Source of the DNA: Marsupella aquatica
Lineage: Eukaryota > Marchantiophyta
Reading direction: 5' to 3'
DNA: 64,000 bases
NCBI GenBank assembly: GCA_973895155.1
Contig: OZ316892.1
Location: forward strand, 1,364,001-1,428,000
The translations under genes were made by a program, and so were the position numbers. Within the stretch, counting starts at the first letter, position 1, and each line of letters opens with the position of its first letter. The notes under the pieces are model-generated. The model had not been told where the DNA came from. It saw only the letters and a program-made list of their open reading frames with translations, and ran no database searches. Positions 20,040-32,120 of this stretch are shown piece after piece.

Positions 20040-23000
20040 TTATGCCGGACCTGGTGCAGGCACTTCTTGGATGAACAACTTCTTCACCTGACAACACAAA
20101 TTTGGAGTGAGAATAGGAGCATTAGTGCACTCGAAGAACCCTTCTGTACTCAGACCTACATCACCAATGTAACCCTGTGACCTCGATGTCATTACAGAAT
20201 GTCATTGCAGAACCACGGCAATGCGATGTGAGGGATTGAAAAGGTCGTGAAATTATGGATTACCTGCTCCAAAGTCAAAAACATTATTACGTTCCATGAT
20301 CCCAACCGTCCGAAATTTGGTATAAAGCCTTTATAAAAGGCACTGATACCCTGAATTCGACAACCGGGATACCATATTAAAACTGTAAAGTATTGGCATC
20401 ATGTCTCCATTGCACGTAGCTAATCAGACCTGATAAGCCCACAATTAGACATGCTCTTGACTAACAATATTGCATAGTTACTCAAAACATAAGATTGTGG
20501 TGAAGATAATCACGTCATTTCTGAAGGTCTTCACAAAGCAATCCAAGGTTCCAGAATATTGCTTCGCAGCATCCCCCATCACTCGTGACTTCACCTGCAC
20601 ATTGTGAAATTCATCAAAACCCCGCATATGTAACTAGACAGGCATTTAGCTATCTGGACTAGGTCTATAAAACAGCATGTGGGCAAACAATAGCAGTAAT
20701 CCAGACACCAAAACCCACCATTAATTTCTGTTGCCATTCATAATTAATAAAAATGAGATCATACTCGAGGACCACTTACCACATCAACTGGTGATCCAAT
20801 ACAAACTGCAAAGAATCCTGCACCCAAACCTGATAGGATATGGGTGACCACGTTGTCTGTAAATCCAGGCAGCTTCAAGAGGGTCTAAGACAGGCACACA
20901 AAAGAATGAATTACAAAAAATGATTTTTCTCCAAGAATAAAGATATCTTTTCCTTTGAGCGATAGACTTTCATCCCTAATTAATTGAATATACGTAACCG
21001 TATCATTCTGTTATCAAAGGTCAACGGGAACTGACAAACAAATTTCATTCACCTTGAAGGAAATTAGGTTACATTCATTATTGATCACTAAAAAATCTCA
21101 CAATCGTCAAAACCACCCATTTGCAGCATTATCGTTTACAATCCACTAGAATTGAAAATATCAAGTCTATACTTGGACTACCAACTCAAACATCTTAACT
21201 AGTGTTGCTACAAATAAACTAGGACAATATGAATCCAGTGTAAAATATGGTGACATAGCAAGACGACCCCTTGCTGACCTGTTTCACTTGATCGTAACTT
21301 GCAAGCTCGGCAGCATTAATGATGGCATTTCTCGCCACATTGGGCCCAAGCCCTTTCCAAAGAGCTGTGACGCCTTCCTGTCAATAAGAAAAACATGAGC
21401 ACTTCTGCTGAAACTACAGTCCGCAAACTGTAGACTCCCAGTTCCAATACACAGAACGTGCGAAGCTGCAAAGATCAAAGCATGACCACAACAAATAGGC
21501 ACATTCATCTAGATTTGGATTTTAATTCACCTGCTTTACGATAGTAGAATAAGCGTTCATAGCTCCACTGTACCTACGAGGCACACCAGGTGGTAGCTTT
21601 CCTTCAGCCTGCAGCCGTACTTTCACCAAATCGGTGGGATTTGCCACAGCAATGGCTAAGGCACCTGTTTCCAGCAACAGGGGAAAATGATCACTATGGA
21701 GCGCAACCTCGAACTAGGTTTTCGACTACAACGGCATTGAACACCAGACTAACGGTGGTGCCCATTCATACATCTGTAACCACTTTGATTGTTAATACGT
21801 ACAGCCAACAGAAGCTAAGACAGTCACCTATACCATCTATACCACTGCTTGGGAATATTTGCCAGTGGAAACAAAAAAAATCCCAGAATACAATTCTCAG
21901 AGACTCTCCACCGTCATTTAAGATTCACTACAGCCGTGGTCTCTCTTTGGACATCACACGCACAGCGTACTAGCAACAGCAGAACATGATGGATATCATC
22001 AAAGATATAGGTAGACCAAACGAGATCTCCATGGCGAGGTCAACAATCCATTCCGCACCTGTTGTAAGACCAGCCGCAATCTTCGTATACAAGGGTACAT
22101 CCCCAACATGGTCCTTCCCAACATACAGGGTCTTTACCTGCTCTAAGTAGGAGTTCAAGCAGCATCAAGTTCACATTATTAAAATTTGTCTAGAGCGTGT
22201 GAAACACCAATCAATCTGAACTTCCAGCTCAAAGCATAATGCAGCCAAATGAAGACAAGAGGCAAAGAAGTGTGGAAATCGCCTAGTTTTCCGTTCCGAG
22301 GGAAACGGATAGCCCAAGAGATAAAACAGAAATCCAGGTACAGTATTGAAGTCTAGACTCGTGTAAGACCGACTTGATGGATATCGAATGTATTGGCCTT
22401 TAATAAGCGTCAGAAGAAATGTGGACACATGGCTCGCAGAGTACACTCATTCTGGCGTGGCTGATGGTTTATAAAATGAATGGAAGAATTATTACCGGCT
22501 CATACAACCCTATTCGAAGGCCTCCGAAGAGGCATTGCCTGTGGAGACCTGGAACAATGCCCCGCCATAGTGAAGTAACTCCCTCCTCTCGGGCAATGGT
22601 TCCTATGGTGCCAAGCATCCCCCTATATTTGGGTGCCACATTTTCAGAACCTGCCAATGCTTTGCCTTGCAACTGGAGCCTCACCTTGGCCGTGTCTAGA
22701 GGGATCGTACATATCTGCAAGGAATCCCAACTTCGACCAATTACTAATGCTCACATGAGGACAAATCAGTGGACGTTGGTGCGCAAAGCGAAAAAAGCTC
22801 ATCACGCTATGTCCTGATAAACTGCAGAATGCAGAATAGAGCAGTCGCTAGCTTGACGATGCACAACGGATTAAACGCACATTTGCTTGGAAGTGCAAGA
22901 TCCCATAATCTACAAATCCTTACAAAGAGGGCAAATAAGAATCATAACCCGACTCGTCGGCCAGACTCACTGCCTCAAAGATTGAATCACGATGTTTACA

Positions 23001-24273
23001 AACTAGAGCTTCATCGCCAAACTTTGTTTAAGACAAAGCATGGGGCTAATATGGTATCATCATCACGAAAATCTCAAACCAATTAATAACAGACCGATTT
23101 CAACCGCTTGGAAGTCTTCAGGGTTGACAATATCATACGGACTAGTAAGACAGATCACCTAATAACCAGGTGACCTCCCGATCCAATTTTTGGAGCAAAT
23201 TTTCCACCAGCAGCCTTAAATTTCACCCGTATGCAGCCTGAAGTATTACACAGTTACATCACGCCCTACTTTTCACAGATTGTAGCTCTAAAACCTCCAA
23301 CAATTGTGCGGCAAGCCCCAGTGGGCGAGCATGCAAAATTGACCCAACTTGAGGGCAGTTCTAGCATTCATTCTCTCGTCTCTGTTTGATTAATGTCACC
23401 TCGAAGAATCTGTCACTTTGTCTCTGTCCCTGGCCTGTTTAGAACGCCACCGAATCTGACTGATGACGATTGACCCAGTAGTTCATTGCTTCTTTAACTC
23501 ATGCTAAACCAGACTTTGGGTTTTCAGGTAATGAAAGTGGCCCAGCAGTACACGAGCTCCCTTCTAGGCAAATGGTCAATAAATTCCACTGGTAACACAG
23601 GATTTAGCGTCCTCTGCGTGTGGCTGATGTGGTTCCCGGTTGCCCCCTTCTTAACATGGTAGATCTAGAGAAAATGCATTCGATGCCACAGATTGAGTCC
23701 TTCGATTTGAAATGCTTCAATTCGAGTAAGGGGGTGGATGGGTTATTAAGTAGCCGAAAACAGGTGCTGCCATAAGAGACTTGACCGTAAAACCCATTCA
23801 TTAGACTCCAGATGCCCGATTCAACAGCGTCGCAAACGGATTCGTGCAATACGCGCAAAGCCATGATAAACAAATTCTACAAACCATTCTACTACCGGAA
23901 AGACAGTGAACACTGCACAAATAAGCTCAAATTCAATTGACATCCAGAATTGTCACTCCTCCGCCACACAGCTGGTTCTCCATCCTTCCACAAACAACTC
24001 CGTCCAACAATCAAAGCTCCATTAACGGATCCCAGTCAGCTGAACCCCTACTTTCAGACCCAAAACGCGGGACTCACGGAGGAATCACATCGAGCTCGAT
24101 AATCAACTCTCACATTCCACAAATCAACTCACACATTCCACAACAAAATGCCCCAGCCACAACGATGAATGAATCTTCGATACCTCTGCCCAGCAGGCTG
24201 CAGACGCACTGCTCGCGAACGTGCCATACAGAGGGATGTGTGTGGTCTTCCCCGGCTTCTCTTCCGCCACCAT
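20040..24273 (-). CDS. UCP1: plant mitochondrial uncoupling protein (nine exons)
   Basis: Exons on the minus strand: 24273-24184, 22714-22496, 22137-22059, 21664-21531, 21377-21279, 20884-20780, 20594-20514, 20350-20264, 20087-20040; every intron has GT-AG ends. Coding length is 942 bases (313 residues plus stop), close to the 306 of the Arabidopsis protein. Three mitochondrial-carrier repeats are marked by [10 protein letters not shown] (exon 2), [10 protein letters not shown] (exon 4) and PVDV/VKSR (exons 6-7). [29 protein letters not shown] and [13 protein letters not shown] are hallmarks of plant UCP/PUMP. The protein sits in the inner mitochondrial membrane and carries protons or dicarboxylates, relieving the proton gradient. 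The N-terminus ([12 protein letters not shown]) and C-terminal tail (EVPAPGPA) are variable regions. Gene symbol is by family; UCP1 versus UCP2 is not settled. Confidence 0.95.
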
Positions 24274-24277
24274 CGTT

Positions 24278-24350
24278 CCACAACTCAACTCTCCTCTCCT
24301 CTCTCTCCTCTCTCTCCTCTCCTCGCCTCGCCTCGCCTCTTCAAGCACAT
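24278..24350 (-). promoter_or_regulatory. pyrimidine-rich run on plus strand (GA-rich 5' leader of the carrier gene)
   Basis: CTCTCC/CTCGCC repeats lie immediately upstream of the ATG at 24273; transcribed from the minus strand they give a GA-rich 5' UTR. GA/CT repeats near plant transcription starts are common. The exact start site is not visible. Confidence 0.4.
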
Positions 24351-25760
24351 AGAAAGACGCACGCGCTAATTACGAGACAACAGTAAGTAAGTGCGAAGGG
24401 AAAACGAGAGCAAAACGGGAAAGAAGGGAGTGCCGAGAGAAAGGCGTGAAGGATACGGCCTGACGTTTTCTTTCTTTTGACGGACCCTACTGTACTATGC
24501 AAGTCAGGTCCCATCATTATTAGCAGTTATTGGGGGCGGAAAGGGGCGCGAAAAGCTCTTGAAAATACGTAATTATGTACGTAAATGGATACTTGTATAC
24601 TTGCAGTTGTACACAAGTTCATGAAGGATAAAGGATTCCATATTAGAGAGAGTATTGTACTAACTAAGAACTTAAAGCCAGGAGAGTATTGTACTAACTA
24701 AGAACTTAAAGCCAGGACAGACGGGGACTTTTCCCATGTCTATCCCCATGGAGTGTGACATAGGGATTGATTGTTTTACACCTCATCAGGGGTGAAATGG
24801 GCTACAAATGGATGATAAAATGCCTTTAATTTTCCATAGGCAGTTTACCTGCATCTCAGTTACCACTAGTGGCGGGAAGCGCAAGTAAATCCAACGCATT
24901 TTACGGGGAAACACTCCCGCGAGATCGCTACAGTATAAGGATGTCAGAAAAGCTCTATCCTCGTGCCCAAAGCTGGCCTCGTTGTGCAGCTCCTGTGAGA
25001 AGGTATGATCAAGCTTGGAGTTTTGTGCTATGTTTGTTGATATGTCTTGCATTCTGTTGTCCTTTAGTCTGCACTCTGCAACACCTTCTGTGCCTTGTCT
25101 CTGAGCTTTCAATTTGCACCTCGCCTTAGTTTGCACCTTTCTTAGCTAGTCTTGCTGCTGATAGCAGACAGCTCTGGCCCTACACTTTCCAACATTAGCT
25201 TTTTGCCTGCCATCCTCTGGCATTTTCTGCTGCAATCCCTGGTTGCTGGCTTGCTTGCTTCTCTAATGTTTGTGGCCATGCCTTCCTGGATATTCCAGGT
25301 TCAGTTGCCGGAGTACTCAACGCCGCCTTGCGGTATGAGCTTCAATCAATCATTTTTTATGTCCACGCTTATTGTAATCGGTTAATTTAATACAACAAAT
25401 TCAATGAGCAAATGTGGATCCATGTCATTGAACAACTTCAATTTACTTGCTTGAAATACTGTTGAGGCATTTCATGTAATTGAATGGAATGAAGGTCCAA
25501 TGATGAAGTAAGGAAGCATCTGAGTCTAAGAAATGAGGCGCCTAATCTAGAGGAAATAACCAACAAGCTAGAAGACATAATTTTCATGCTGCACACTGCC
25601 CCTACCGATTTAATTCGCTGAATATGAGATTGAATCCCATGGAATAGCTCAGACATCTCAATAGTCCAAGGATACTTAGTAAATTACTTGAGGTGCTATG
25701 TGTAAAACATGCAGCGCTAAGGACTTAGCCAATAAATTAAGGTTACCAATTTGTATTACT
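24351..25760. other. unassigned DNA with one exact tandem duplication
   Basis: Includes the promoter region of the carrier gene. A 34-bp unit starting GAGAGTATTGTACTAACTAA is present twice, exactly, at 24648-24681 and 24682-24715. No further gene was recognised up to 25760. Confidence 0.5.
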
Positions 25761-25767
25761 TGGCCCA

Positions 25768-26148
25768 ATGAGCATTACAAGAATCAAGAACAGTCCTAGA
25801 ATGCTAATTCTTTGCCTCTTGCTCCATAAATCTTACTTAGGAAGATGGACTCCATGGACCCTTATGACGAGCGGGATGACGAGTTGGCTCCAAATTGTTG
25901 AACTTGATTCTTCTGACTCCGAAGACCTTGACTATGACTCCAAAGTTGACCTCCCTCCTCCCATCACTCATGTCTACATAGGACCCCAATCCCTTCACGC
26001 ACATGATCATACCATTCATCCTATTCATGGTGTGGAGAACTTGCCCCACACGGATAATCCGTGCAGGGATCCGGCAATTGATGTTAGGGAGTTGGTGGAT
26101 GAGGATGAACCAGTTCAGATTCTTCCCATACATTCAGGTGGGTCTTGA
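25768..26148 (+). CDS. acidic ORF fragment, unrecognised
   Basis: An open frame of 126 codons whose second half is acidic and Pro/His rich (DSSDSEDLDYDSK, then PPPITHVYIGPQ). It ends 77 bases before the repeat unit at 26225. It may be the end of a retroelement ORF, but no family motif is visible. Confidence 0.2.
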   Translation: MSITRIKNSPRMLILCLLLHKSYLGRWTPWTLMTSGMTSWLQIVELDSSDSEDLDYDSKVDLPPPITHVYIGPQSLHAHDHTIHPIHGVENLPHTDNPCRDPAIDVRELVDEDEPVQILPIHSGGS

Positions 26149-26224
26149 TCATAGTCCCCTTCAAGTTTGCCTTGGATTGGTCAAGTAAGGGGACCGTTCT
26201 TTACTTAAAGCCCATGATGGTTTT

Positions 26225-28275
26225 TGTCGCGCCGCTAACCTGGGCCTTAAATTCAGTTTAGTGCCATGGTGCGACCTCGACCACCAGTAAGGGTGAGGGT
26301 TCGGGCAAGGAGGTGTGTAGTGACCTCTATTAGCCCTAAGTCGGGCTAAGTCGATATACTTACTGGTATAACACCTGCGTAATTCGTACTAGTCATAGGT
26401 ATATTTGTTTTCCACCGCTGGAATATTCCCTCAGTTAGTGACTCGGACTAACTCCCGGCTTGGGGCCTTTCAAGCCATCGACACGACAGGACCTTGTGAC
26501 ATACAATGAGTGGCAATCCCTACCATTAGTCCGCACCCGGTACGTCCCTTAAAATGGCGCCTTTACCCAGACAAAGCATACACACAACACCACTTACTTG
26601 CGGAAACATAAGGGGGAAAAGACTACATTTACTCAGCGAAGCATCAGTTTACATGGTTGACTCGACTTCAAAGGGGGTCAGCAGGCCCAACGGCAGTCGA
26701 TGCCCAGTCTCTACGAGGCCCTGCCTTGCACTTGCCCAGCAAGCTCGACTCTGGCTCTCACTCCTTGGTGCGCTCTGACCCTGCTCAGGCCGGGACTCCC
26801 CGTGCCTCACCTTTCTTGTCCTGAGATAACTAAGCCTTCTCCCCCTTCCATAGCGGAAGGGGAAGCCTAAATACTATAATCGCGAAGGAGAGCCGGAGGA
26901 TACTGCCTTCCGAGATACTACCTACCGACTAACTACCTACTGACTACTGGCCGCGCCGCACTGACTGGTTGACCGTCGACGACAAGGTGCCGATCGGGAT
27001 GGCAGCGGCCAAGCCTACTGACAAACTCTAGTCCGTTGATGGACTCCATCCTACGTTGGCTGATCCTAACTGATCCGGCCCTAATTCTTCTTACTGCCGC
27101 TAATCGGCGCCTAATGACAGTCATTCTATCGTTACGCCTAACCAAAAGATGCCGCTGACTTAACCGCCTCGCGCGGCGCCTGCTTCCATCCTTCGCTAAC
27201 CACCCCTTACGTGTGTGCAGTGGTTGGACCAGGGTTGGTCCCCTTGTCGGGAAGAGACCTCGAGCCGCCTTGATCAGAGGTGGGCCCAGGTTTTCCCCGC
27301 TGGAGGACGAGCAGGGTAATGCGGTCCTACAAGGCCTTGTTGTCCCGTACCGCCTCCTCCGCCTCGTTGGCAGCTTCATCGGCCTCGGTTTGGAGCCGCG
27401 CTACCTCCAGGTTGAGCTGGTTAATGGAGTCGCGATGGATCCGGTCCTGCGCCAGCAATTCATCTCGTACAGCGGAGAGACTAGCCACCTGCTGCGATGC
27501 CTGCAGGAATTGCTTGTTGAGGTCGGTCAGGCTGGTAACCCGAGCCGAAGATTCTGAGCGTAATTGAAGCACGGTGTCATCCAGCTTCTTGAGGTCTGCT
27601 TGCGCTCTGCTTAACTCCTGGGTTAGTCCGTCCCTCTGTTCGACGGTGCGGACTAACTCCTCGCGGCGGGTAGTTGTCTCCTCCTCGAGGTGCTCTACCA
27701 GCATCTGGAGGCACCCAATCTCATTCCCCTTCGCCATGAGTTCTTCTTCCAAGCGGCTTACGATCCGTGGTTGGTGCTCTAACATGAAGAAGGCTGGTTG
27801 AAAGTACGCTGAGACTTGTTGTCCGATGTACGTCGCCAGCTCCCCAGACGTAGTCTGGCTAAACTTCTGTACCAGGTCGTAGGCCATGGTCCCCGGGGCT
27901 ACTTGGTAGTCCTCCATCCTCTCGGGTACCGGTGGTTCCTCGGCCGGGGCAACGAGCTCCTCAGTAGTCAGTGCTGGGGAGGGGAAGGTTTCTTCAGGTG
28001 GTGGAGGGATTGGGGGTGGCTGTAATGCGGGTAGCGGAGGCTCGACGGAAGGGGGCATCAGAATTTCCACTAGAGGTGGTGGCGGAGTATTAGTCGGGGC
28101 TTCCGACTCGGGGTTTGCCCGAGGGACGGTAGTCCGCGTGTTCGGGGTTGCCTCCTCTGGGGCGGGGGTGACATTACCCGGGGCTGAGGTGGCCATATTC
28201 TTTCCTCTGGCCTCTCGCCGTGCCTTGTACCAGGCGAGGATATTGGCGATATGACTTCCCAAGTAAGTCTTCCCC
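26225..28275 (-). mobile_element. retroelement-like unit, truncated copy 1
   Basis: This matches 33285 to about 35321 at roughly 95 percent by eye. Both copies begin abruptly at TGTCGCGCCGCTAACCTGG on the plus strand, which read on the minus strand is a 3' end finishing in CA, as an LTR would. The unit's ORF is on the minus strand. This copy is cut at about 28275, where it joins the integrase of gypsy-C. Confidence 0.7.
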
Positions 28276-28298
28276 TCCATGAAACTCAGTTCCCTCAT
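27327..28298 (-). pseudogene. truncated coiled-coil ORF fused to integrase remnant
   Basis: From about residue 10 (GKTYLGSHIANILAW) this matches the 571-residue protein encoded at 34253-35968; the first few residues come from gypsy-C integrase sequence in another frame. It retains the Pro-rich middle and most of the long coiled coil. Relative to the other copy the last part of the protein is altered. Confidence 0.65.
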
Positions 28299-28871
28299 CA
28301 GTCAACACCTCTGCTGGTGCTCCAAATGACTGAGTACATGATCCAAAAATGTAGCAGCAACTCCTCCACTGGCTTTATCTGGCAACGCTACTAGCTCAAT
28401 CCACTTGGAGAAGTGCTCCACCATGACCAAAACATACCAATTATAACATTGGGTAAGAGGTAATGGACCAGCAAAATCCAAACTCCAACGATATCCCAAA
28501 CCCATGATCGACAACGGGTGCAACTGGGGAGTGGGAGCATTAAATGATGCTCTCACTCTATCACATACCACACACTTAGCTATCAACTGCTGGACATGAG
28601 TGTGCATACCACGCCACCAATACTGTGTCTACAGCAAGCTGTAAGTGCGCTTCACACCAAAGTGACCTAACTCCTCGTGCGCATGTTGCACCAAATGTAC
28701 GAGTTCGTTGTGATGGTTTTGGTACCCCAACACCCTACCATCATGCAGTACTCTCAGAAGATGGTTTCCCTCCCATCGAAACCTCTTGGCTCTTTGTAGA
28801 ACCCTGTCACGTTCCTTGGTATCAACAATGCCAACAATAGAACCACTGTGCAGATATTTCAACACTCTCAC
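28276..28871 (-). pseudogene. gypsy-C integrase, truncated
   Basis: Minus-strand frames show the H2C2 zinc region (HEELGHFGVKRT, then IAKCVVCDRVR), WSLDFAGPLPL with the first catalytic Asp, WYVLVMVEHFSKWIELV, and, after a one-base shift near 28325, LTDEGTEFHG with the second Asp. The sequence then jumps into the other repeat before the catalytic Glu. It cannot be active. Confidence 0.85.
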
Positions 28872-28889
28872 ATCATTGTGAATATCTTG

Positions 28890-30505
28890 CTATCCAAAAG
28901 TTACCTCACCAACATCCACATCTGAAGACTCATCATCCACTCCATCCAATGAGGTAGAGTCCACAGATCCACTATATGCTGGCACCCAACAAAGAAAGGC
29001 AGATGCATGCCATCCTGGCACCATCTTCTTATCTGACTCATCATGCCATCTGGCTCTAGTCTCATCCTGCTGACTGGTACATGGGTTGCGGCTCAACCCA
29101 TCTGCATCCAAGTTCACCTTTCCAGGTCTATGTAAAAACTGGAAATCATACTCCTACAACAACAATGCCCATCGTGCAAGCTTCCCAATAAGCTTGTCAG
29201 ACTCCATCAACCACTTGAGAGGCTGATGATCAATGATCAAAGTGAAAGGATTACCAAACAAGTGATAGCGGAAGTGTGCCATAGCCCACACTGCTGCCAA
29301 ACACTCTCCCTCATAAGAGCTATACTTAGCCTCTGCTGAATTGTTTGATCTACTGGCATATGCCACAACAAACTCATGCCCTTCATCATCTTTCTGAGTC
29401 AGCACTCCTCCAAGTCCTACTCCACTCCAATCAGTGTGTAGCTGAAATGGTCTGCTTGAAATGGGTCTTCTCAAAATAGGGGATGATGCCAACCTTTTCT
29501 TCAACTCCTGAAAGGCATGCTCCTGGTCATCACCCCAAGTCCATTCTTGATCCAACTTAGTGAGTATGGTTAAAGGTTTAGCAAGCTGGCTAAATCCTTT
29601 AACATACCTCCTGTAGTAGCTCGCCAATCCCAAGAATGCACGAACTCTGCTCACATCAGTAGGACAAGGAATCTGTGTAATGGCCTCCACTTTAGTCTGC
29701 TGTACACCCAATCCCCCTGGGTATATAGTGTGACCCAAATACTCAATCTGGTCTTAGAAGAACTTACACTTGCCAGGATGGAGCTTCAACCCATGTGCTC
29801 TCAATCTCTCCAACACAATCTGCAAATGCTGTTGATGTTCTTCCACACTAGAAGAATAGACCAAAATATCATCAATATAACATCTGACAAAATCCAAACC
29901 TGCAAGGATTCGATCCATGACTCTCTGGAACTCAACTGGTGCATTCTTAAACCCAAATGGTAAGAACAACCACTGATACAAATGATCTTTGTCATAAGAA
30001 TCAATCCCCCAGAATATTGCCTAATTGGAAGCTGATGGTACCCTACCCTCAGATCCAATGAACTAAAAACCTTTGCATGCCCCATAGCATCAAAGATCTC
30101 CTCAGGTGTGGGCATGGCATATCGATCAGATTTTATCTGGTGATTAATAGGTATGTAATCACCACACATGCGCCTATCTATGTAATTGCCATGCACATCT
30201 TTCTTGGCTGGCATCATTGTGGCAGATGCATACTCCCCATATGAAATCTCCACCAATCCAACCTCCAACAAATCTTGAGTTCTACTTTGAATCAGAGCTC
30301 TCTCCATGTCACTATAATGGTATGGTCTATGAAAGATTGGTGCATCACTAGCCAATTCAATCTGAATACCAAGGCCCTTCAATGTCCCAAAATCCTTCAT
30401 GCTAAATGCAAAACAATTCCAGTAACTCTTCAGGAATTGATGCATGTGACATCTCTTCTCCCTTGTCAGCTTAGGACCAATCTGTGGCTCCCAACTCTCC
30501 ACCAA
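28890..30505 (-). pseudogene. gypsy-C reverse transcriptase and RNase H, broken
   Basis: RT blocks in order: MCGDYIPINHQIKSDRYAMP, FSSLDLRVGYHQLPI, then a shift near 30000, LPFGFKNAPVEFQRVMD and YIDDILVYS (catalytic Asp pair near 29870). RNase H follows: FQLHTDWSGVGLGGVLTQ, YEGECLAAVWAM and the end NLDADGLSRNP near 29095. Several stops separate the pieces. RT copies element RNA to DNA; RNase H removes the RNA. Confidence 0.88.
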
Positions 30506-30747
30506 ATCCCTAATATCTTTTTGTAGGGTAGAAGAGATAGTTGATGATTGCTATTTAGCAGTAGATTGAGCAATCCCTTCCTGCTCAACAATCTGTCCAG
30601 CCTTGGCCAATCTGGCCATAGGTCCATGGACTGTCTGCTTGCCCCCAGCTGTGGTCGTCACTATCTCAATGGATTGCAAGCTCACTAATGGATGATCAGT
30701 AACACTAGCAGAGCGCATCCGCAACTGTTCAACTACTCCCAAGCTGA

Positions 30748-31731
30748 CAATCCAAGTTAAGCAATTCAAATCCATTGCTTGACCAAGGACTTGGCAGCGT
30801 GAATTCTCTGATACCAAGGCAACTACAATGGTGCCTGTCAAAAATCCCATAGCACGCTCCCTCTCATCAGCAATAGGTTCTACTAACTGCTGGAGAGCTG
30901 TGTCCCACACAAGTCTAGGCCACCTGCTCTGAATGCATATGAAGTAGAGTGGCTTACAAGAGTGGGTAATGCACGACATGGGCGCCCAACTGCATTGACC
31001 ACTGCCAATGGAGGTCTATCAGGTTGGGTCACACCCTGTGCACGACACCCTAGATCCAAAATATCATCCACCACTAAGGCTGGTGAGTGTGGAATGCTGT
31101 CAAATGCGCGCTTCAGCACCTCACATGGGATCAAATTAGTCCACCACAAGCGTGGACGATGTGCACGAGAACCCATACGTGCAACATCCAATAACACAGT
31201 AGGTCCAATCCAAGACCTCACCTAGTGAACACTGGCAACAATCCTAACAATGGCACATTCTCCAAATGTATGCTGGAGACTATCTGATGTAGCTAGAGAT
31301 GACATAGCACCCGTAACATCTCCCAAAACAATGTAGAGCGTGGATCATGAAGTCCATACCCAACACCAACTCTAGATTGGCCTTGACATGGCCAACCAGC
31401 AATCACCAAATCAATGGGGCCAACACGATGTAAATGATCCGCCCCCAACAATGAAATATCAGCAGGTAGTGCATGTTGATAACCACAAACAGCATGCACT
31501 GGCAGCACCTGTGGATATCTATCCACCAACATAGCCACATGCCGCAATGAGATCCTCCGTGCTGTCTCATCTATCTCCACATACAAATAGTGACGCACAT
31601 GAATTCTTGCCTGAAGAATAGCAGCCAATCTAGTGCTAATCCCACCAAATAGATCCAACAAGCAAATACCCTCCGGTGGATACTGCCAAGCAATAGGAGT
31701 GGTATCCAATGGTGAAAGAGTCACCGGTCCA
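30748..31731 (-). pseudogene. DNMT3-like cytosine-5 DNA methyltransferase domain within gypsy-C
   Basis: Motifs appear in canonical order on the minus strand. Motif I: LLDLFGGIST (about 31660-31635). Motif II acid: YVEID (about 31575). Motif IV: GWPCQGQSR with catalytic Cys codon 31388-31386. Motif VI: LENVP at 31262-31254. Motif VIII: GSRAHRPRLWWTNL at about 31173-31132. Motifs IX/X: ADERERAMGFLTG and VLGQAMDLNCLTW (about 30865-30748). The domain would transfer a methyl group from S-adenosylmethionine to cytosine C5. The AHRPRLWWTNL block and DPRSTLFWEMLR resemble DNMT3-type enzymes more than MET1, and the order is not the permuted one of plant DRM. A TAG at 31293-31291 and frameshifts near 31222 and 30925 disable this copy. 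Confidence 0.85.
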
Positions 31732-31738
31732 TCTGCAA

Positions 31739-32094
31739 GGGGTATGGCATGCGTGACAGTAAACAGGAAACAAGTTTATTGGTACTAGGAAAATTTTTCC
31801 TGTTACGAGCAAAAAGTTACTGTTACCAGGAAAAATAACCATGTCAAAATAGTTTCTAAAAAGTCTCATTTTCCAAAAAAATCTAAGTTACAACATTTTT
31901 TGGCTAGCTTTGGGCGCTAGCAAAACAAATAAAATTTTGAAAAAAAAAAAGTTTTTTTTTCCCAAAAAAAAATTTCAAAAAAATATATCAAAAAAATTTC
32001 AAAAAAATTTCAAAAAAAATTACCACTCATTTTCCTGTTACTAGTTTCTGTTTTCTGTTACTGTTTGCTGTTTCCTGTCGTTTGTAAATACCCC
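31739..32094. mobile_element. hAT-like MITE inside gypsy-C
   Basis: 356 bp, AT-rich, with ends GGGGTAT and ATACCCC and further imperfect inverted similarity (CAG.AAACAGGAAACA on both sides). The flanks are TCTGCAA (31732-31738) and TCTACAA (32095-32101), a 7-base duplication with one mismatch. Removing the insert plus one flank copy puts the protease and methyltransferase in one reading frame, which confirms the boundaries. It has no ORF. Confidence 0.75.
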
Positions 32095-32120
32095 TCTACA
32101 AGAGACCGCTCTGCTCGTGA

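Noticed and set aside
30748-31731. Host DNA methyltransferase gene
   Set aside because: It lies in phase with a gypsy protease and directly upstream of gypsy RT on the same strand, has no introns and shows the same decay as the element.
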